A stretch of DNA of 30,805 nt from a virus, in the IMG/VR virus record IMGVR_UViG_3300022752_003250, positions 1 to 30,805 of that record; one strand, written 5' to 3'. The notes below the pieces were generated by a model. The model saw only the letters and a list, made by a program, of their open reading frames with translations. It made no database searches and was not told the origin of the DNA. Of the stretch, positions 8,650 to 17,151 are shown in pieces (position 1 is the first letter of the stretch; each line of letters starts with the position of its first letter). Position numbers and translations under genes: made by a program.

Positions 8650-9450
8650 ATGAGCAACGATTTAAAATGGATGCTATCGTCCGATCAGCAGTTTCCATAT
8701 CAAGATGATAAAATGATTGCCCTTTGGTTTAAGGTAATGAAATGGTTTAAGCCCGATGTGGTTGACTATTTAGGAGATACTGATGATCAAGCTTGCTACA
8801 GCAAGTATACAGAGGGAAGATCAGCAGAGTTTTTAAATCTTCATAAGACAGATAGCAGAGATTTAATTGTTCCAATGATGAGGCATGAGGCAAAAGGTGC
8901 AAGAGATTTTTATGCTAAAACTCGTGAGATGCTGCCAGACGCACAACTATTTTCAGCTCTTGGCAATCACGATGTTAGAATTTTTAATTATATGGATGCA
9001 AAGCTTCCAGACTATTTAAATGAAGTAACTCCTGAGACTTTATGGAACCTAGATTCTTTGGGATACGAATATATATATTATAATGAATTGCCTAAGCGCC
9101 GCTTTGGAGATGTTCACGTACACCATGGAATTTCAATTGCAGCAACAGGCTCTGTGAGAAAAGATATGGAAGATCTTCAAATATCTTTAATCAGAGGACA
9201 CTCACACAGAATTGCTTCACATATGGTAACATATGAGCTTAGAAACAATGGAGATGGAGAAACTCTCCGTGGATATGAAATTGGTCACATGTGTGATGAA
9301 AAGGGGCCAGGAATGAAATATAGCCAGCATCACGATTGGCAAAAGGGTTTTGCTGTCGCACATATTGTTAATGATTATCCTCATATTCAGATGATACATA
9401 TTGCGCCTGATTACTCATGCGTGGTGGACGGGAAGTTGTTTACACTATAA
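8650..9450 (+). CDS. Calcineurin-like metallophosphoesterase
   Basis: The 266-aa protein has the ordered motifs of the dinuclear metallophosphoesterase fold: D12-x-Q14, G42-D43, GNHD 105-108, HVHHG 156-160 and GHSH 183-186. The first motif is normally D-x-H; here the His is replaced by Gln, which could shift metal preference. Family members hydrolyse phosphodiesters or phosphomonoesters, including nucleic-acid ends, nucleotides and phosphoproteins. It opens the replication/recombination module, so a nucleic-acid substrate is plausible but unproven. AAGG at 8640-8643 is the ribosome site. Fold assignment is strong; substrate is unknown. Confidence 0.85.
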   Translation: MSNDLKWMLSSDQQFPYQDDKMIALWFKVMKWFKPDVVDYLGDTDDQACYSKYTEGRSAEFLNLHKTDSRDLIVPMMRHEAKGARDFYAKTREMLPDAQLFSALGNHDVRIFNYMDAKLPDYLNEVTPETLWNLDSLGYEYIYYNELPKRRFGDVHVHHGISIAATGSVRKDMEDLQISLIRGHSHRIASHMVTYELRNNGDGETLRGYEIGHMCDEKGPGMKYSQHHDWQKGFAVAHIVNDYPHIQMIHIAPDYSCVVDGKLFTL

Positions 9451-9635
9451 TGTGGTGCGGTAAATGTCAAGGAAGAGTTTTTGTTGATAGAGTATTTTCT
9501 CAAAAACTACATATAGAATTATTTTGTATACTTTGTGGCAAACGCTGGATGATTAATAAGGAAACGAGTGCTTTCGGAAGATGGTTAGACGAAAAAGAAA
9601 GAGCAAACTCAAGGAATTACGGTATTTCTTCTTAA
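9450..9635 (+). CDS. Small zinc-binding protein
   Basis: A 61-aa protein beginning MWCGKCQGR, with a second pair at CILCG (about residues 29-32), so a four-Cys zinc ribbon in the N-terminal half followed by a basic, charged tail. The start at 9450 overlaps the phosphoesterase stop by one base (TAATG) and is preferred to an in-frame ATG at 9417 that would read deep into that gene. Part of a series of tiny Zn proteins in this operon; probably nucleic-acid or protein binding, role unknown. Confidence 0.65.
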   Translation: MWCGKCQGRVFVDRVFSQKLHIELFCILCGKRWMINKETSAFGRWLDEKERANSRNYGISS

Positions 9636-10063
9636 ACGATAAAGTACATAAAATCCTTCGTGCTTCTAGATCTAAAGATGAAGTAGTTGCTTGGTGCTAT
9701 CCAGATAAAAAAAGAGTTATGTATTCTTATTCTCAAGTTGAGAAATATATGGATCGTGCATATAGCATGAAAGATGTATCTCAGCTATTAAATAAGCATA
9801 CAGTTACCTTACATGATTATATTTTAGAGGGCAAAATAAAGGCTCCTCAAAAAATATATCCGATAGGTGATCCAGATAATAAAAACTGGTCTAAGTATTT
9901 ATTTCACGAAAAAGATATATTAGATTTGCATGAATTTATATTAGATTCAGGTCATTCTTCTAATGTACCTTCAAGGGCAGAATTATTGGGTCTTCTCAAA
10001 CATAACATTATATTGTATACTAAGACCGATAACGGATTCGTACCAGTATGGAAGGCGGAATAG
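9581..10063 (+). CDS. Putative DNA-binding protein with MerR/excisionase-like HTH
   Basis: A 160-aa protein with a very basic N terminus (MVRRKRKSKLKELR) and, at ~60-120, a helix-turn-helix pattern (YSMKDVSQLLNKHTVTLHDYI, then a wing-like loop and HEKDILDLHEFI) as in MerR/excisionase-type winged helices. The C terminus (PSRAELLGLLKHNIILYTK) is a separate helical segment. It overlaps the preceding gene by 55 nt; GGAAG directly abuts the ATG, so the start is less certain than most. It may regulate early transcription or act at a replication site, but no target is visible. Confidence 0.55.
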   Translation: MVRRKRKSKLKELRYFFLNDKVHKILRASRSKDEVVAWCYPDKKRVMYSYSQVEKYMDRAYSMKDVSQLLNKHTVTLHDYILEGKIKAPQKIYPIGDPDNKNWSKYLFHEKDILDLHEFILDSGHSSNVPSRAELLGLLKHNIILYTKTDNGFVPVWKAE

Positions 10064-10173
10064 TGGCAAGTAGCAGAGTTGTAATTTGTCCAGAATGCAA
10101 GCGTGAAATAGAGGTTCGTTCTGGATTTGCATCTGACACATTGAATAACCATATGAGGAAGGAACATAAATGA
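10063..10173 (+). CDS. 36-aa C2H2-like zinc finger, GTG start
   Basis: The GTG at 10063 overlaps the previous TAG, with GGCGGA at about 10054-10059 as ribosome site, and the TGA overlaps the next ATG (ATGA). The product contains C9-P-E-C12 and H30-x4-H35, a single C2H2-type finger (C-x2-C-x17-H-x4-H) spanning nearly the whole protein. Tight junctions at both ends argue that this tiny gene is real. Single fingers of this kind bind DNA or protein; its target is unknown. Confidence 0.65.
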   Translation: MASSRVVICPECKREIEVRSGFASDTLNNHMRKEHK

Positions 10174-10373
10174 CAACGAGAGTTAAAGTAGACCTATCGT
10201 TTACACGCAACCTAGGTAACTATGAGAGCATTAAAATTGGGGTGGGAGTAGAAGATGATCTTCGTGAAGGAGAGAATGTAGATACTGCTACTGAAAGAGT
10301 TTATAAGTTTGTTGAAGACAAGCTTATTCAAAAAACTCGTGAAGTGGAAGAAGAGTTAAAGAGTGGCAAATGA
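10170..10373 (+). CDS. Small conserved phage protein upstream of helicase
   Basis: A 67-aa protein with an N-terminal beta segment (VKVDLSFTRNLGNYESIKIGVGVED) and a C-terminal amphipathic helix rich in Glu and Lys. From memory, similar small proteins occur near replication genes in actinobacteriophages, but no function is established. It overlaps the 36-aa finger gene by 4 nt and the next GTG gene by 11 nt, so it belongs to the helicase/primase transcript. Confidence 0.65.
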   Translation: MTTRVKVDLSFTRNLGNYESIKIGVGVEDDLREGENVDTATERVYKFVEDKLIQKTREVEEELKSGK

Positions 10374-10680
10374 AAAAGAGCCATATGTACTAATTGGATT
10401 ATACCTGTCTCTATATAAAGAGAAGTATAACAAAACTATTACAATTAATAAGTTCCGTGAAAAATGGGCTATGCAAGATGTAATAGATAGTGTAGGATAT
10501 GAACGTGCCAAAGAACTTTTGGTATATTACTTTGCTACTAACAAGCAAGGTCATCCTTTGAACTTCTTTTATAATAATTTTGACAGGATAGATTTGTTGA
10601 ATAAAGAAATTCAGAAAGATAAGATTAATCGCAGCATCTTGTTGGATGCAACGAAGAAGATGGTGGAGGGCGAAGAGTGA
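10363..10680 (+). CDS. Hypothetical protein, possible helicase-loader-like partner
   Basis: A 105-aa protein starting with GTG and overlapping the DnaB-like helicase gene by 4 nt (GTGA). It is mainly helical (YVLIGLYLSLYKEKYNK, then WAMQDVIDSVGYERAKELLVYYFAT, then FYNNFDRIDLLNKEIQKDKINR). A small all-helical gene immediately before a replicative helicase is where several phages place their helicase loader or inhibitor, and tight coupling would support matched expression. I see no AAA+ motif, so this is a context-based suggestion only. Confidence 0.55.
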   Translation: MANEKEPYVLIGLYLSLYKEKYNKTITINKFREKWAMQDVIDSVGYERAKELLVYYFATNKQGHPLNFFYNNFDRIDLLNKEIQKDKINRSILLDATKKMVEGEE

Positions 10681-11945
10681 ATACAGAGGCAACATTAATT
10701 TCTGCTGTATGTAAGAATAAAGATATTAGTACCCTATTGGCGGATAATGTTGATGAGTTATTTACATCTCACAGAGATATCTGGGAAAGTTTAAAGTCAT
10801 ACTATTATAAGTTTAAAGCTGTTCCAGAAGTTGGCGTTTTGATTGAAAGACATAAAGACTTTGAGCCAGTTGAGGCTAAGGCTGAAACAGGATATTATCT
10901 TGATCAATTAAAAAATGAATTCATTTCTAATAAGTTGAAGTCCATCCTTATCAGAGGTGGATCTGCTCTTAAAGAAGATGCCGCTTCAAGAGTGCTTGCA
11001 CAGATGCAAAGCGATCTTGCAAATTTAAGTAGATTTACAAATAATGTTCGTGACTTAGATATTATTGATGTTGAAAGTGCTGCACGACATTATGAAGCAG
11101 TTAAAGAGCGTTCTGCAGTAATGGGCGGAAGCCCAGGAATCCTTACTGGATTTAGCGCAATTGATAAAGCATACCCTACTGGAATGGCACCAGGACATTT
11201 AATTGTTGCTATCGGTTGGCCAGGAAGAGGTAAGACTTGGTTTACCGCATACCTTGCTTGTAAGGCTTGGGAACAAGGATTTAAGCCAATGATTGTGTCT
11301 CTTGAAATGTCTCCAGAAAATATGCGTGACCGTATCTTCACAATGCTTGGCTCAGGCATATTCCGTGCAAGTGATTTATCAAAAGGAGATATTAATATTG
11401 ATGATTTCCGTACATGGGGTAAGAAAAAGTTTGAAGGCAAGAATAGCTTTGTATTGATTTCAAATGAAGGTGCAGCAGAAGTAACACCTGCAACTATTCA
11501 GGGTAAGATTGACCAACACAAGCCAGACCTAGTTATTCTTGATTACCACCAGTTATTTAATGACAATAAGCGAAGTAATTCAGAAGTTGAGCGAAATCGA
11601 AATGTATCTCGTGAATTTAAAATGCTTGCAGTTTCAAATAATATTCCTATTATTGATATTACTGCAGCGACAGCTGACGATGTTTCAGATCAAGATAATC
11701 CGCCTATGATGAGTCAGGTTGCTTGGTCTAAGGCTATTGAATATGATGCAGATATGGCTATGGCTATCCATAGATATCCGCAAACAAATATGATTGAAAT
11801 TGTATCAAGAAAAAATCGTCACGGACATGACTTTAATTTCTATCTAGACTGGGATATCAACCGTGGTATCGTCAAAGAAATTTATGAAAATCCATTCCAG
11901 CAAGATGAATCACAAACAAATAAAAAGATTTCAAGTAAGGGTTGA
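10677..11945 (+). CDS. dnaB: DnaB-like replicative helicase
   Basis: A 422-aa RecA-fold hexameric helicase. The N-terminal ~150 residues form the helical domain. The motor domain carries Walker A GWPGRGKT at ~180-187, motif 1a around EMSPENMRDR, and Walker B LVILDY at ~284-289. It ends with a short Lys/Ser-rich tail. It would unwind DNA 5'-3' at the fork and associate with the phage primase encoded 187 nt downstream. The GTG start overlaps the stop of the upstream 105-aa gene. Length is slightly below bacterial DnaB (~460 aa), typical of phage forms. Confidence 0.9.
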   Translation: MNTEATLISAVCKNKDISTLLADNVDELFTSHRDIWESLKSYYYKFKAVPEVGVLIERHKDFEPVEAKAETGYYLDQLKNEFISNKLKSILIRGGSALKEDAASRVLAQMQSDLANLSRFTNNVRDLDIIDVESAARHYEAVKERSAVMGGSPGILTGFSAIDKAYPTGMAPGHLIVAIGWPGRGKTWFTAYLACKAWEQGFKPMIVSLEMSPENMRDRIFTMLGSGIFRASDLSKGDINIDDFRTWGKKKFEGKNSFVLISNEGAAEVTPATIQGKIDQHKPDLVILDYHQLFNDNKRSNSEVERNRNVSREFKMLAVSNNIPIIDITAATADDVSDQDNPPMMSQVAWSKAIEYDADMAMAIHRYPQTNMIEIVSRKNRHGHDFNFYLDWDINRGIVKEIYENPFQQDESQTNKKISSKG

Positions 11946-12207
11946 GTTCGGTGATGATTCTGGTATTCCAAGATTGAGATACCAGTATGAAAGCATGCTG
12001 ACGCATGATATGAGAAGTAAAGGCTATGCAAGGGTTCTTGACATAGATACTAACTTTTCGGTACAATTTGACGGAGAAACTTGGGTGTTCTTAATGACAC
12101 TCTATGGAGTATATGTAGGAAAGAAGCAGGCATGGCTATCAGAGGGCATAACGCAAGGAAAATTAGTTCCACGCAATATGCGCCCAACCACATTAAGTCA
12201 ATCATAA
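11905..12207 (+). CDS. Hypothetical 100-aa basic protein between helicase and primase
   Basis: The start at 11905 (MNHKQIKRFQVRVEFG) lies inside the last codons of the helicase gene (41-nt overlap); longer versions from 11863 would overlap more. The Shine-Dalgarno is weak (CAGCAAG), so the start is provisional. The protein is basic and beta-rich (RVLDIDTNFSVQFDGETWVFLMTLYGVYVG). It lies in a third frame over the 5' end of the primase gene by 76 nt. Function unknown; the setting suggests a replisome accessory. Confidence 0.5.
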   Translation: MNHKQIKRFQVRVEFGDDSGIPRLRYQYESMLTHDMRSKGYARVLDIDTNFSVQFDGETWVFLMTLYGVYVGKKQAWLSEGITQGKLVPRNMRPTTLSQS

Positions 12208-13130
12208 AAAGCTTAGGACTTGATATTGCGGCGGAACCAGGCAATGAGGTTATGTTTTATTGCCCATTTCATTCTAATAGACATACAGCTTCATGCTGTA
12301 TAAATAAATCTACTGGTGTTTGGCTATGCTTCAACCCTTCATGTGGTGAGTCAGGAACACTGGTAGAACTAGTAAGGCGAGTACTACATAAAAATGATTT
12401 TGAAGCCATAAGATTTATAGCAGCACAAGAAACAGAAATACTAAATAATTTTGATGAGTTGATGGCGGGTATATTTGAAGATAAGCCAGACTTTGAAGAG
12501 TTTTCAAATGAAACTTTAAACAAGCTTCATAAGGATCTATTGGATTCTAACGAGGCTAAGGCCTATTTTAAATCACGAGGAATTGAATTAGATTCAATTA
12601 ATTATTTTGAATTAGGTTATTCTAAAAATATGAATATGGTTACTGTACCAGTTCATAGTCCAGACGGAACACCGATAGGAATTGTCGGAAGGTCAATTCA
12701 GGGCAAGACATTTAAAAATAGTACCAACTTGCCTAAAAGCAAAACATTATTTAATGTACATCGTGCTAAGAAAATTGGCAACCATGTAATTATTGTTGAG
12801 TCAAGTTTTGATGCTATTCGTGTTCATCAGGCTGGATTTCCAAATGTTGTTGCCACATTGGGTGGGTTTCTTTCAACAGAGCAACATGGTATATTAAATA
12901 GATATTTTAATAAAATAACTATAATGACAGATGCAGATTTGGCTGGCAGAGAGCTTGGCTTGAGCGTAGCCAATAGATTAAAAAATAAAGACCTCTTGTG
13001 GGCTTCTTATGAATATGGTAAGATATACCCTCATGATGCAAAAGATGCAGGCGATATGACCGATGAGGAAATTAAAGCTTGTATTATGAATTCAGTATCT
13101 GATATAGAATACAGATCTTGGATTCAATGA
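12132..13130 (+). CDS. dnaG: DnaG-like DNA primase
   Basis: A 332-aa primase. Zinc-binding domain: C44-P-F-H47 with C66-x4-C71, a CHC2-type finger that reads template. TOPRIM catalytic core: the acidic residue E223 in IVESSFD and the D267-A-D269 pair in MTDADLAG, which bind catalytic Mg2+. It lacks the long C-terminal helicase-binding domain of bacterial DnaG (~600 aa), as in other small phage primases. ATG 12132 is chosen for the purine-rich GGAAAGAAG upstream; an in-frame ATG at 12081 has no comparable site. Follows the helicase and precedes the gp32-like gene. Confidence 0.9.
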   Translation: MAIRGHNARKISSTQYAPNHIKSIIKSLGLDIAAEPGNEVMFYCPFHSNRHTASCCINKSTGVWLCFNPSCGESGTLVELVRRVLHKNDFEAIRFIAAQETEILNNFDELMAGIFEDKPDFEEFSNETLNKLHKDLLDSNEAKAYFKSRGIELDSINYFELGYSKNMNMVTVPVHSPDGTPIGIVGRSIQGKTFKNSTNLPKSKTLFNVHRAKKIGNHVIIVESSFDAIRVHQAGFPNVVATLGGFLSTEQHGILNRYFNKITIMTDADLAGRELGLSVANRLKNKDLLWASYEYGKIYPHDAKDAGDMTDEEIKACIMNSVSDIEYRSWIQ

Positions 13131-13163
13131 TATAATGGTAATACAGATGGATCTATACCATCA
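13126..13163 (+). promoter_or_regulatory. Extended -10 promoter with leader hairpin
   Basis: AATGATATAAT at 13126-13136 overlaps the primase TGA stop; the identical 11-mer recurs at 28021-28031. The predicted start is near 13143. In the leader GATGG (13146-13150) can pair with CCATC (13158-13162), and at DNA level ATGGTA (13135-13140) mirrors TACCAT (13156-13161). The following gene has a strong AAGGAG. Confidence 0.55.
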
Positions 13164-13184
13164 ACTACATACAAGGAGAAATAT

Positions 13185-13856
13185 ATGGGTATCGTTAAAG
13201 GTTTAAAAGATTTAAACAAGGTAATGGATAAACCGCAAGCTTCAAGCGGAGATGGAAGCAAAGGTCGCTGGGTCAAACTAGAAGATGGCGAAAGTGTTAA
13301 GATTCGCTTTTTGCAGGAATTAGATCCAGATTCACCAACATATAATCAAAAGAATGGCTTAGGCTTTATTGCTGTTGAGCATACAAATCCAAAGGATTAC
13401 CGCCGCAAGGCTCTTTGTTCTATGGATGATCAAGGCAAATGCTATGGCTGTGAACAACACCGCAAGGACTACAAGGCAGGATGGAAGGGTCGTTCACGAC
13501 TTTATATCAATGTTCTTGTTGATGATGGTAAGGAAGATCCATATGTTGGAATTCTTTCTCAGGGTTCAAGTGGTAAAACAGTAACACCTACACTTATTGA
13601 GTACGCTGGAGAAATGGGTAGCATTACAAATTTAATGTGGCGTATTAAGCGTACTGGTACAAAGACAGACACAAGCTATACAATTATTCCTCTCGCTAAG
13701 GATGAAACACCGTTTGATTCAAGCGAACTTGAGCTTTTCAAGCTTGAGGAAACTGCCGTTCGTGACTTGCCTTATACAGAGCAAGAAGCTTTCTTTGCAG
13801 GAGAAGGTTCACACGGCGAAGAGTCATCTGCTTCAAGTAGCAGCGTAGACTGGTAA
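13185..13856 (+). CDS. gp32-like single-stranded DNA-binding protein
   Basis: A 223-aa protein resembling phage T4-type gp32. It has a basic N-terminal stretch, a core with beta strands (WVKLEDGESVKIRFLQEL), a zinc site C78, C86, C89, H92, and a Glu/Ser-rich acidic tail ending in an aromatic residue (SVDW), the usual partner-recruiting tail of ssDNA-binding proteins. It would coat single strands at the fork and organise helicase, primase and polymerase. It has its own promoter and one of the best ribosome sites here (AAGGAG at about 13172), fitting high expression. A second, OB-type SSB is encoded at 19196. Confidence 0.75.
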   Translation: MGIVKGLKDLNKVMDKPQASSGDGSKGRWVKLEDGESVKIRFLQELDPDSPTYNQKNGLGFIAVEHTNPKDYRRKALCSMDDQGKCYGCEQHRKDYKAGWKGRSRLYINVLVDDGKEDPYVGILSQGSSGKTVTPTLIEYAGEMGSITNLMWRIKRTGTKTDTSYTIIPLAKDETPFDSSELELFKLEETAVRDLPYTEQEAFFAGEGSHGEESSASSSSVDW

Positions 13857-13881
13857 CAGGTTAATAAGGCGGAGAATTAAG

Positions 13882-16800
13882 TTGAACTTCACACATCTTC
13901 ATGTGCATTCTTACTATTCATTAATGGATGGGCTTAATTCTCCTGCCGAACTTGTTAAAGCAGCAAAAGATGCTGGACAGACAGCATTAGCAATTACAGA
14001 TCATGGCACACTTTCATCTCACCGTGAAATGCAAATTGCTTGCAAGGAACAAGGCATAAAGCCGATCCTTGGGGTAGAAGCATATATATCACCTACAGAT
14101 AGATTTGATCGTTCATCAAAAACAGATAAATCAATTCAGGCGTATAATCATATTATCCTTCTTGCAAAGAACAAGAAGGGTTTAGAAAATATAAATATTT
14201 TGCAGGAACTGGCTTGGAACGAAGGGTTTTATCACAAGCCAAGAATTGACAGAGAGGTACTTAAACAATATGCGGAAGGTATTATTGTCCTGTCTGGATG
14301 CCTTAATGGGCTTATTTCTAAAGCTATCGAAAAGAATGAATTCTCTGAAGCTAAAATGGTTCTCAAGGATTTTAAAAAGACTTTCGGTGATGATTTTTAT
14401 ATTGAGGTTCAATCTCACAACCCGCAAGAAATAAATTCAAAACTTCTTGAGTTTGCCGATGAATTAAAAATTAAGGCGGTAGCAACAGGAGATGCCCATT
14501 TTGCTAAGGAAGAAGATAGAGTCCTAGAAGAGGCTATGCTTATTTTATCAACATCCCCTAAAATGGATAAGGATGCTGATTTTGATATGTCTAGACAGAT
14601 TAAAGATATTAATGATAGATTAAATTATCTATATCCAGATCGTAGAATTTCATTTCAAAACTATAATCTATTTATTCAATCACGTTCAGAAATTGAATCT
14701 GATTTTAATCAAGCTGGTATTTCAAGAACAGATATATATGAAAATACCATGGAAATTGCTGATAAAGTTGAAGACTATGACTTTTATCAGGGATTAGACC
14801 TTTTGCCAGTCCCAAAGACTGATGCCGATGAAAGACTAAGGGAGCTGGCTGAAAAGGGCTTAGAGAGCCTTCAGAAGGCTTCAGACCCTATTTATACAGA
14901 GCGTCTAGATGAAGAGTTAGGCGTTATTGCTTCAAAGAATTTTGCCTCATACTTTCTTGTTGTGGCAGATATGATTAATTGGGCTAAAGATAATGGAATT
15001 AAAGTTGGGCCTGGACGTGGTTCAGCAGCAGGTTCCCTTGTTTGTTATGCCCTAGGAATTACAGATGTAGATCCAATTAAATATGATTTGCTGTTCTTTA
15101 GATTTATTAATCCTGAGCGTAATGACTTTCCTGATATTGATACAGATTTTGAAGACCGCCGTAGAAAAGAAGTTAAAGATTATTTAAAGAAGAAGTTTAA
15201 ACATGTTGCTTCTATTTCAACATATACTTATTTTAAGGATAAGGGTGTTGTTCGTGATGCTGCTCGTGTATTTATGGTTCCACTTCAAGAAGTAAATCGT
15301 GCACTTAAGCCAGTAGATACATTTGAAGATTTCATTGATTCTCCAAATACAAAAGAATTTAGAATGAAGTATCCTGAAGTTGTTTGGCTTGCAGAAAGAT
15401 TACGTGGTCGAATTAGATCTGTCGGAGTTCATGCTGCTGGAGTAGTAGTTGCAAAAGATGATATTAGAAAGTTTGCTCCTGTTGAATCTCGTGAGGATGC
15501 ACAAGATAAGGTATCTGGAAGAATTCCAGTTGTTGCATATGATATGGATACAGTTGCGGACATTGGTCTAATTAAGCTTGATGCTTTGGGCCTTAAAACA
15601 TTATCTGTAATATCAGATACAGTTAAATCAATTAAGGAAAGAACTGGAAAAGAAATTAATCTTTCTGATCTTCCACTTGATGATCCAAAAGTTTATAAGA
15701 TGCTAAGTGATGGATATACTAAAGGTGTATTCCAGGCTGAAGCAACACCATACACTAATCTTTTGATTAAGATGGGTGTAGATAAGTTTGAAGATTTGGC
15801 TGCTTCAAATGCTTTGGTACGTCCAGGTGCTATGAATACAGTCGGTGCTTCATATATTAAGCGTAAGCATGGGGATGAAGCAGTGCAATTTATTCATCCT
15901 ATCATGAAACCTTTTACTGAAAATACATATGGTGTTATTATATATCAGGAACAAGTTATGCAGGCTTGCGTACACTTGGGTGGCATGACTTGGTCAGAGG
16001 CTGATAAGGTCCGCAAGATTATTGGAAAGAAAAAAGATGCAAAAGAATTCGACCAGTTCAAGGATCGCTTTATTGATGGGGCTTCAAAACACATTTCTAA
16101 GAAGCAGGCCGAAACGCTATGGCATACTTTCGAGGCTCATGCTGGGTATTCTTTTAACCGTTCTCATGCTGTTGCTTACTCTATGTTGTCTTATTATACT
16201 GCTTGGCTTAAAACTTATTACCCTCTTGAGTTCATGTTTTCAATTCTTAAAAATGAAAATGATAAGGACGCCAGAACAGAATATTTAATCGAATCAAAGA
16301 GATTAGGTCTTCGTGTATCTCTTCCTCATATTAATGAATCAGATGTTTATTTTTCTTTACAAAAAGACAAAATTGTATTTGGATTAGCTGAAGTTAAATT
16401 TATTTCAGATAGTATTGCCAATAAAATTATAGAAAAGAGACCATATGCAAACTACAATGACTTCATTGAAAAGGCTTCTAAAAAAGGTAGTGGTATTAAC
16501 AGTAGGGCTATTGCTGCCCTTAATTCGATTGGTGGCGCTGCCTTCGAAGATAATCCTAGGACGGGAAACGAAAAAGACAACTACTACGAATACTTAGGCA
16601 TACCAACATTTAATCTAGAAGGTATACCACCTAGAATTAAAGCACAGGCACGACCAATTGAAGACTTTGAGGACCTAGGTTCATTTGTTATGTTTGGTAT
16701 GGTTAAATCAATCAAGCGTGGAAATGGATGGGCCAGAGTAGAGTTAGTAGATGAAACTGGATCCATTGGATTATTCCACCACGAACAAACACAAATTGAA

Positions 16801-17151
16801 ACTAATCAAATGTATTTTATTCTAGTAGGCGATAATCGAATTGCTAGATATATTAAGGTTAGCGATATTGATCCTAAGTCAGATGACTTATTTGTTGATT
16901 ATTTATATCGCAAAGAATATAACCTTGAAGAAGATGAATATACTGTTGTAAACTTTACACCATATACGACAAAAGCTGGTAAAACTATGAGCCATATTGT
17001 ATTGTCTAATAGGGATAAAGAATTAACAAGAGTAATTGTCTTCCCAACTATGTATAAGTTTTCTCTCGCTAAAATGCGTGAAGGAATGAAATGTAAGCCA
17101 GTTTTGTCAACCTTAGACGATGGAACGCTTATGGTAAAGGAAATAAAATGA
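13882..17151 (+). CDS. dnaE: DNA polymerase III alpha subunit (C family) with PHP domain, TTG start
   Basis: The 1089-aa enzyme is a full-length DnaE. The PHP domain has HLHVH (H5, H7, H9), D40-H41 and E66, then later GC and GDAHF motifs, so its metal site looks intact and could proofread, as shown for actinobacterial DnaE1. The polymerase core has GPGRGSAAGS near 376-385 and catalytic D418, D420 (PDIDTDF) and D567 (KLDALGL). A tail with helix-hairpin and OB-type segments follows. TTG at 13882 is supported by GGCGGAG ~10 nt upstream and by the PHP motif starting at residue 5. This is the phage's only visible replicative polymerase. Confidence 0.95.
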   Translation: MNFTHLHVHSYYSLMDGLNSPAELVKAAKDAGQTALAITDHGTLSSHREMQIACKEQGIKPILGVEAYISPTDRFDRSSKTDKSIQAYNHIILLAKNKKGLENINILQELAWNEGFYHKPRIDREVLKQYAEGIIVLSGCLNGLISKAIEKNEFSEAKMVLKDFKKTFGDDFYIEVQSHNPQEINSKLLEFADELKIKAVATGDAHFAKEEDRVLEEAMLILSTSPKMDKDADFDMSRQIKDINDRLNYLYPDRRISFQNYNLFIQSRSEIESDFNQAGISRTDIYENTMEIADKVEDYDFYQGLDLLPVPKTDADERLRELAEKGLESLQKASDPIYTERLDEELGVIASKNFASYFLVVADMINWAKDNGIKVGPGRGSAAGSLVCYALGITDVDPIKYDLLFFRFINPERNDFPDIDTDFEDRRRKEVKDYLKKKFKHVASISTYTYFKDKGVVRDAARVFMVPLQEVNRALKPVDTFEDFIDSPNTKEFRMKYPEVVWLAERLRGRIRSVGVHAAGVVVAKDDIRKFAPVESREDAQDKVSGRIPVVAYDMDTVADIGLIKLDALGLKTLSVISDTVKSIKERTGKEINLSDLPLDDPKVYKMLSDGYTKGVFQAEATPYTNLLIKMGVDKFEDLAASNALVRPGAMNTVGASYIKRKHGDEAVQFIHPIMKPFTENTYGVIIYQEQVMQACVHLGGMTWSEADKVRKIIGKKKDAKEFDQFKDRFIDGASKHISKKQAETLWHTFEAHAGYSFNRSHAVAYSMLSYYTAWLKTYYPLEFMFSILKNENDKDARTEYLIESKRLGLRVSLPHINESDVYFSLQKDKIVFGLAEVKFISDSIANKIIEKRPYANYNDFIEKASKKGSGINSRAIAALNSIGGAAFEDNPRTGNEKDNYYEYLGIPTFNLEGIPPRIKAQARPIEDFEDLGSFVMFGMVKSIKRGNGWARVELVDETGSIGLFHHEQTQIETNQMYFILVGDNRIARYIKVSDIDPKSDDLFVDYLYRKEYNLEEDEYTVVNFTPYTTKAGKTMSHIVLSNRDKELTRVIVFPTMYKFSLAKMREGMKCKPVLSTLDDGTLMVKEIK

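Noticed and set aside
8640-8650. TATAAA just before the ATG at 8650 as a promoter
   Set aside because: It directly abuts the start codon, leaving no room for a transcript start upstream of it; AAGG plus spacing explains it as part of the ribosome site.
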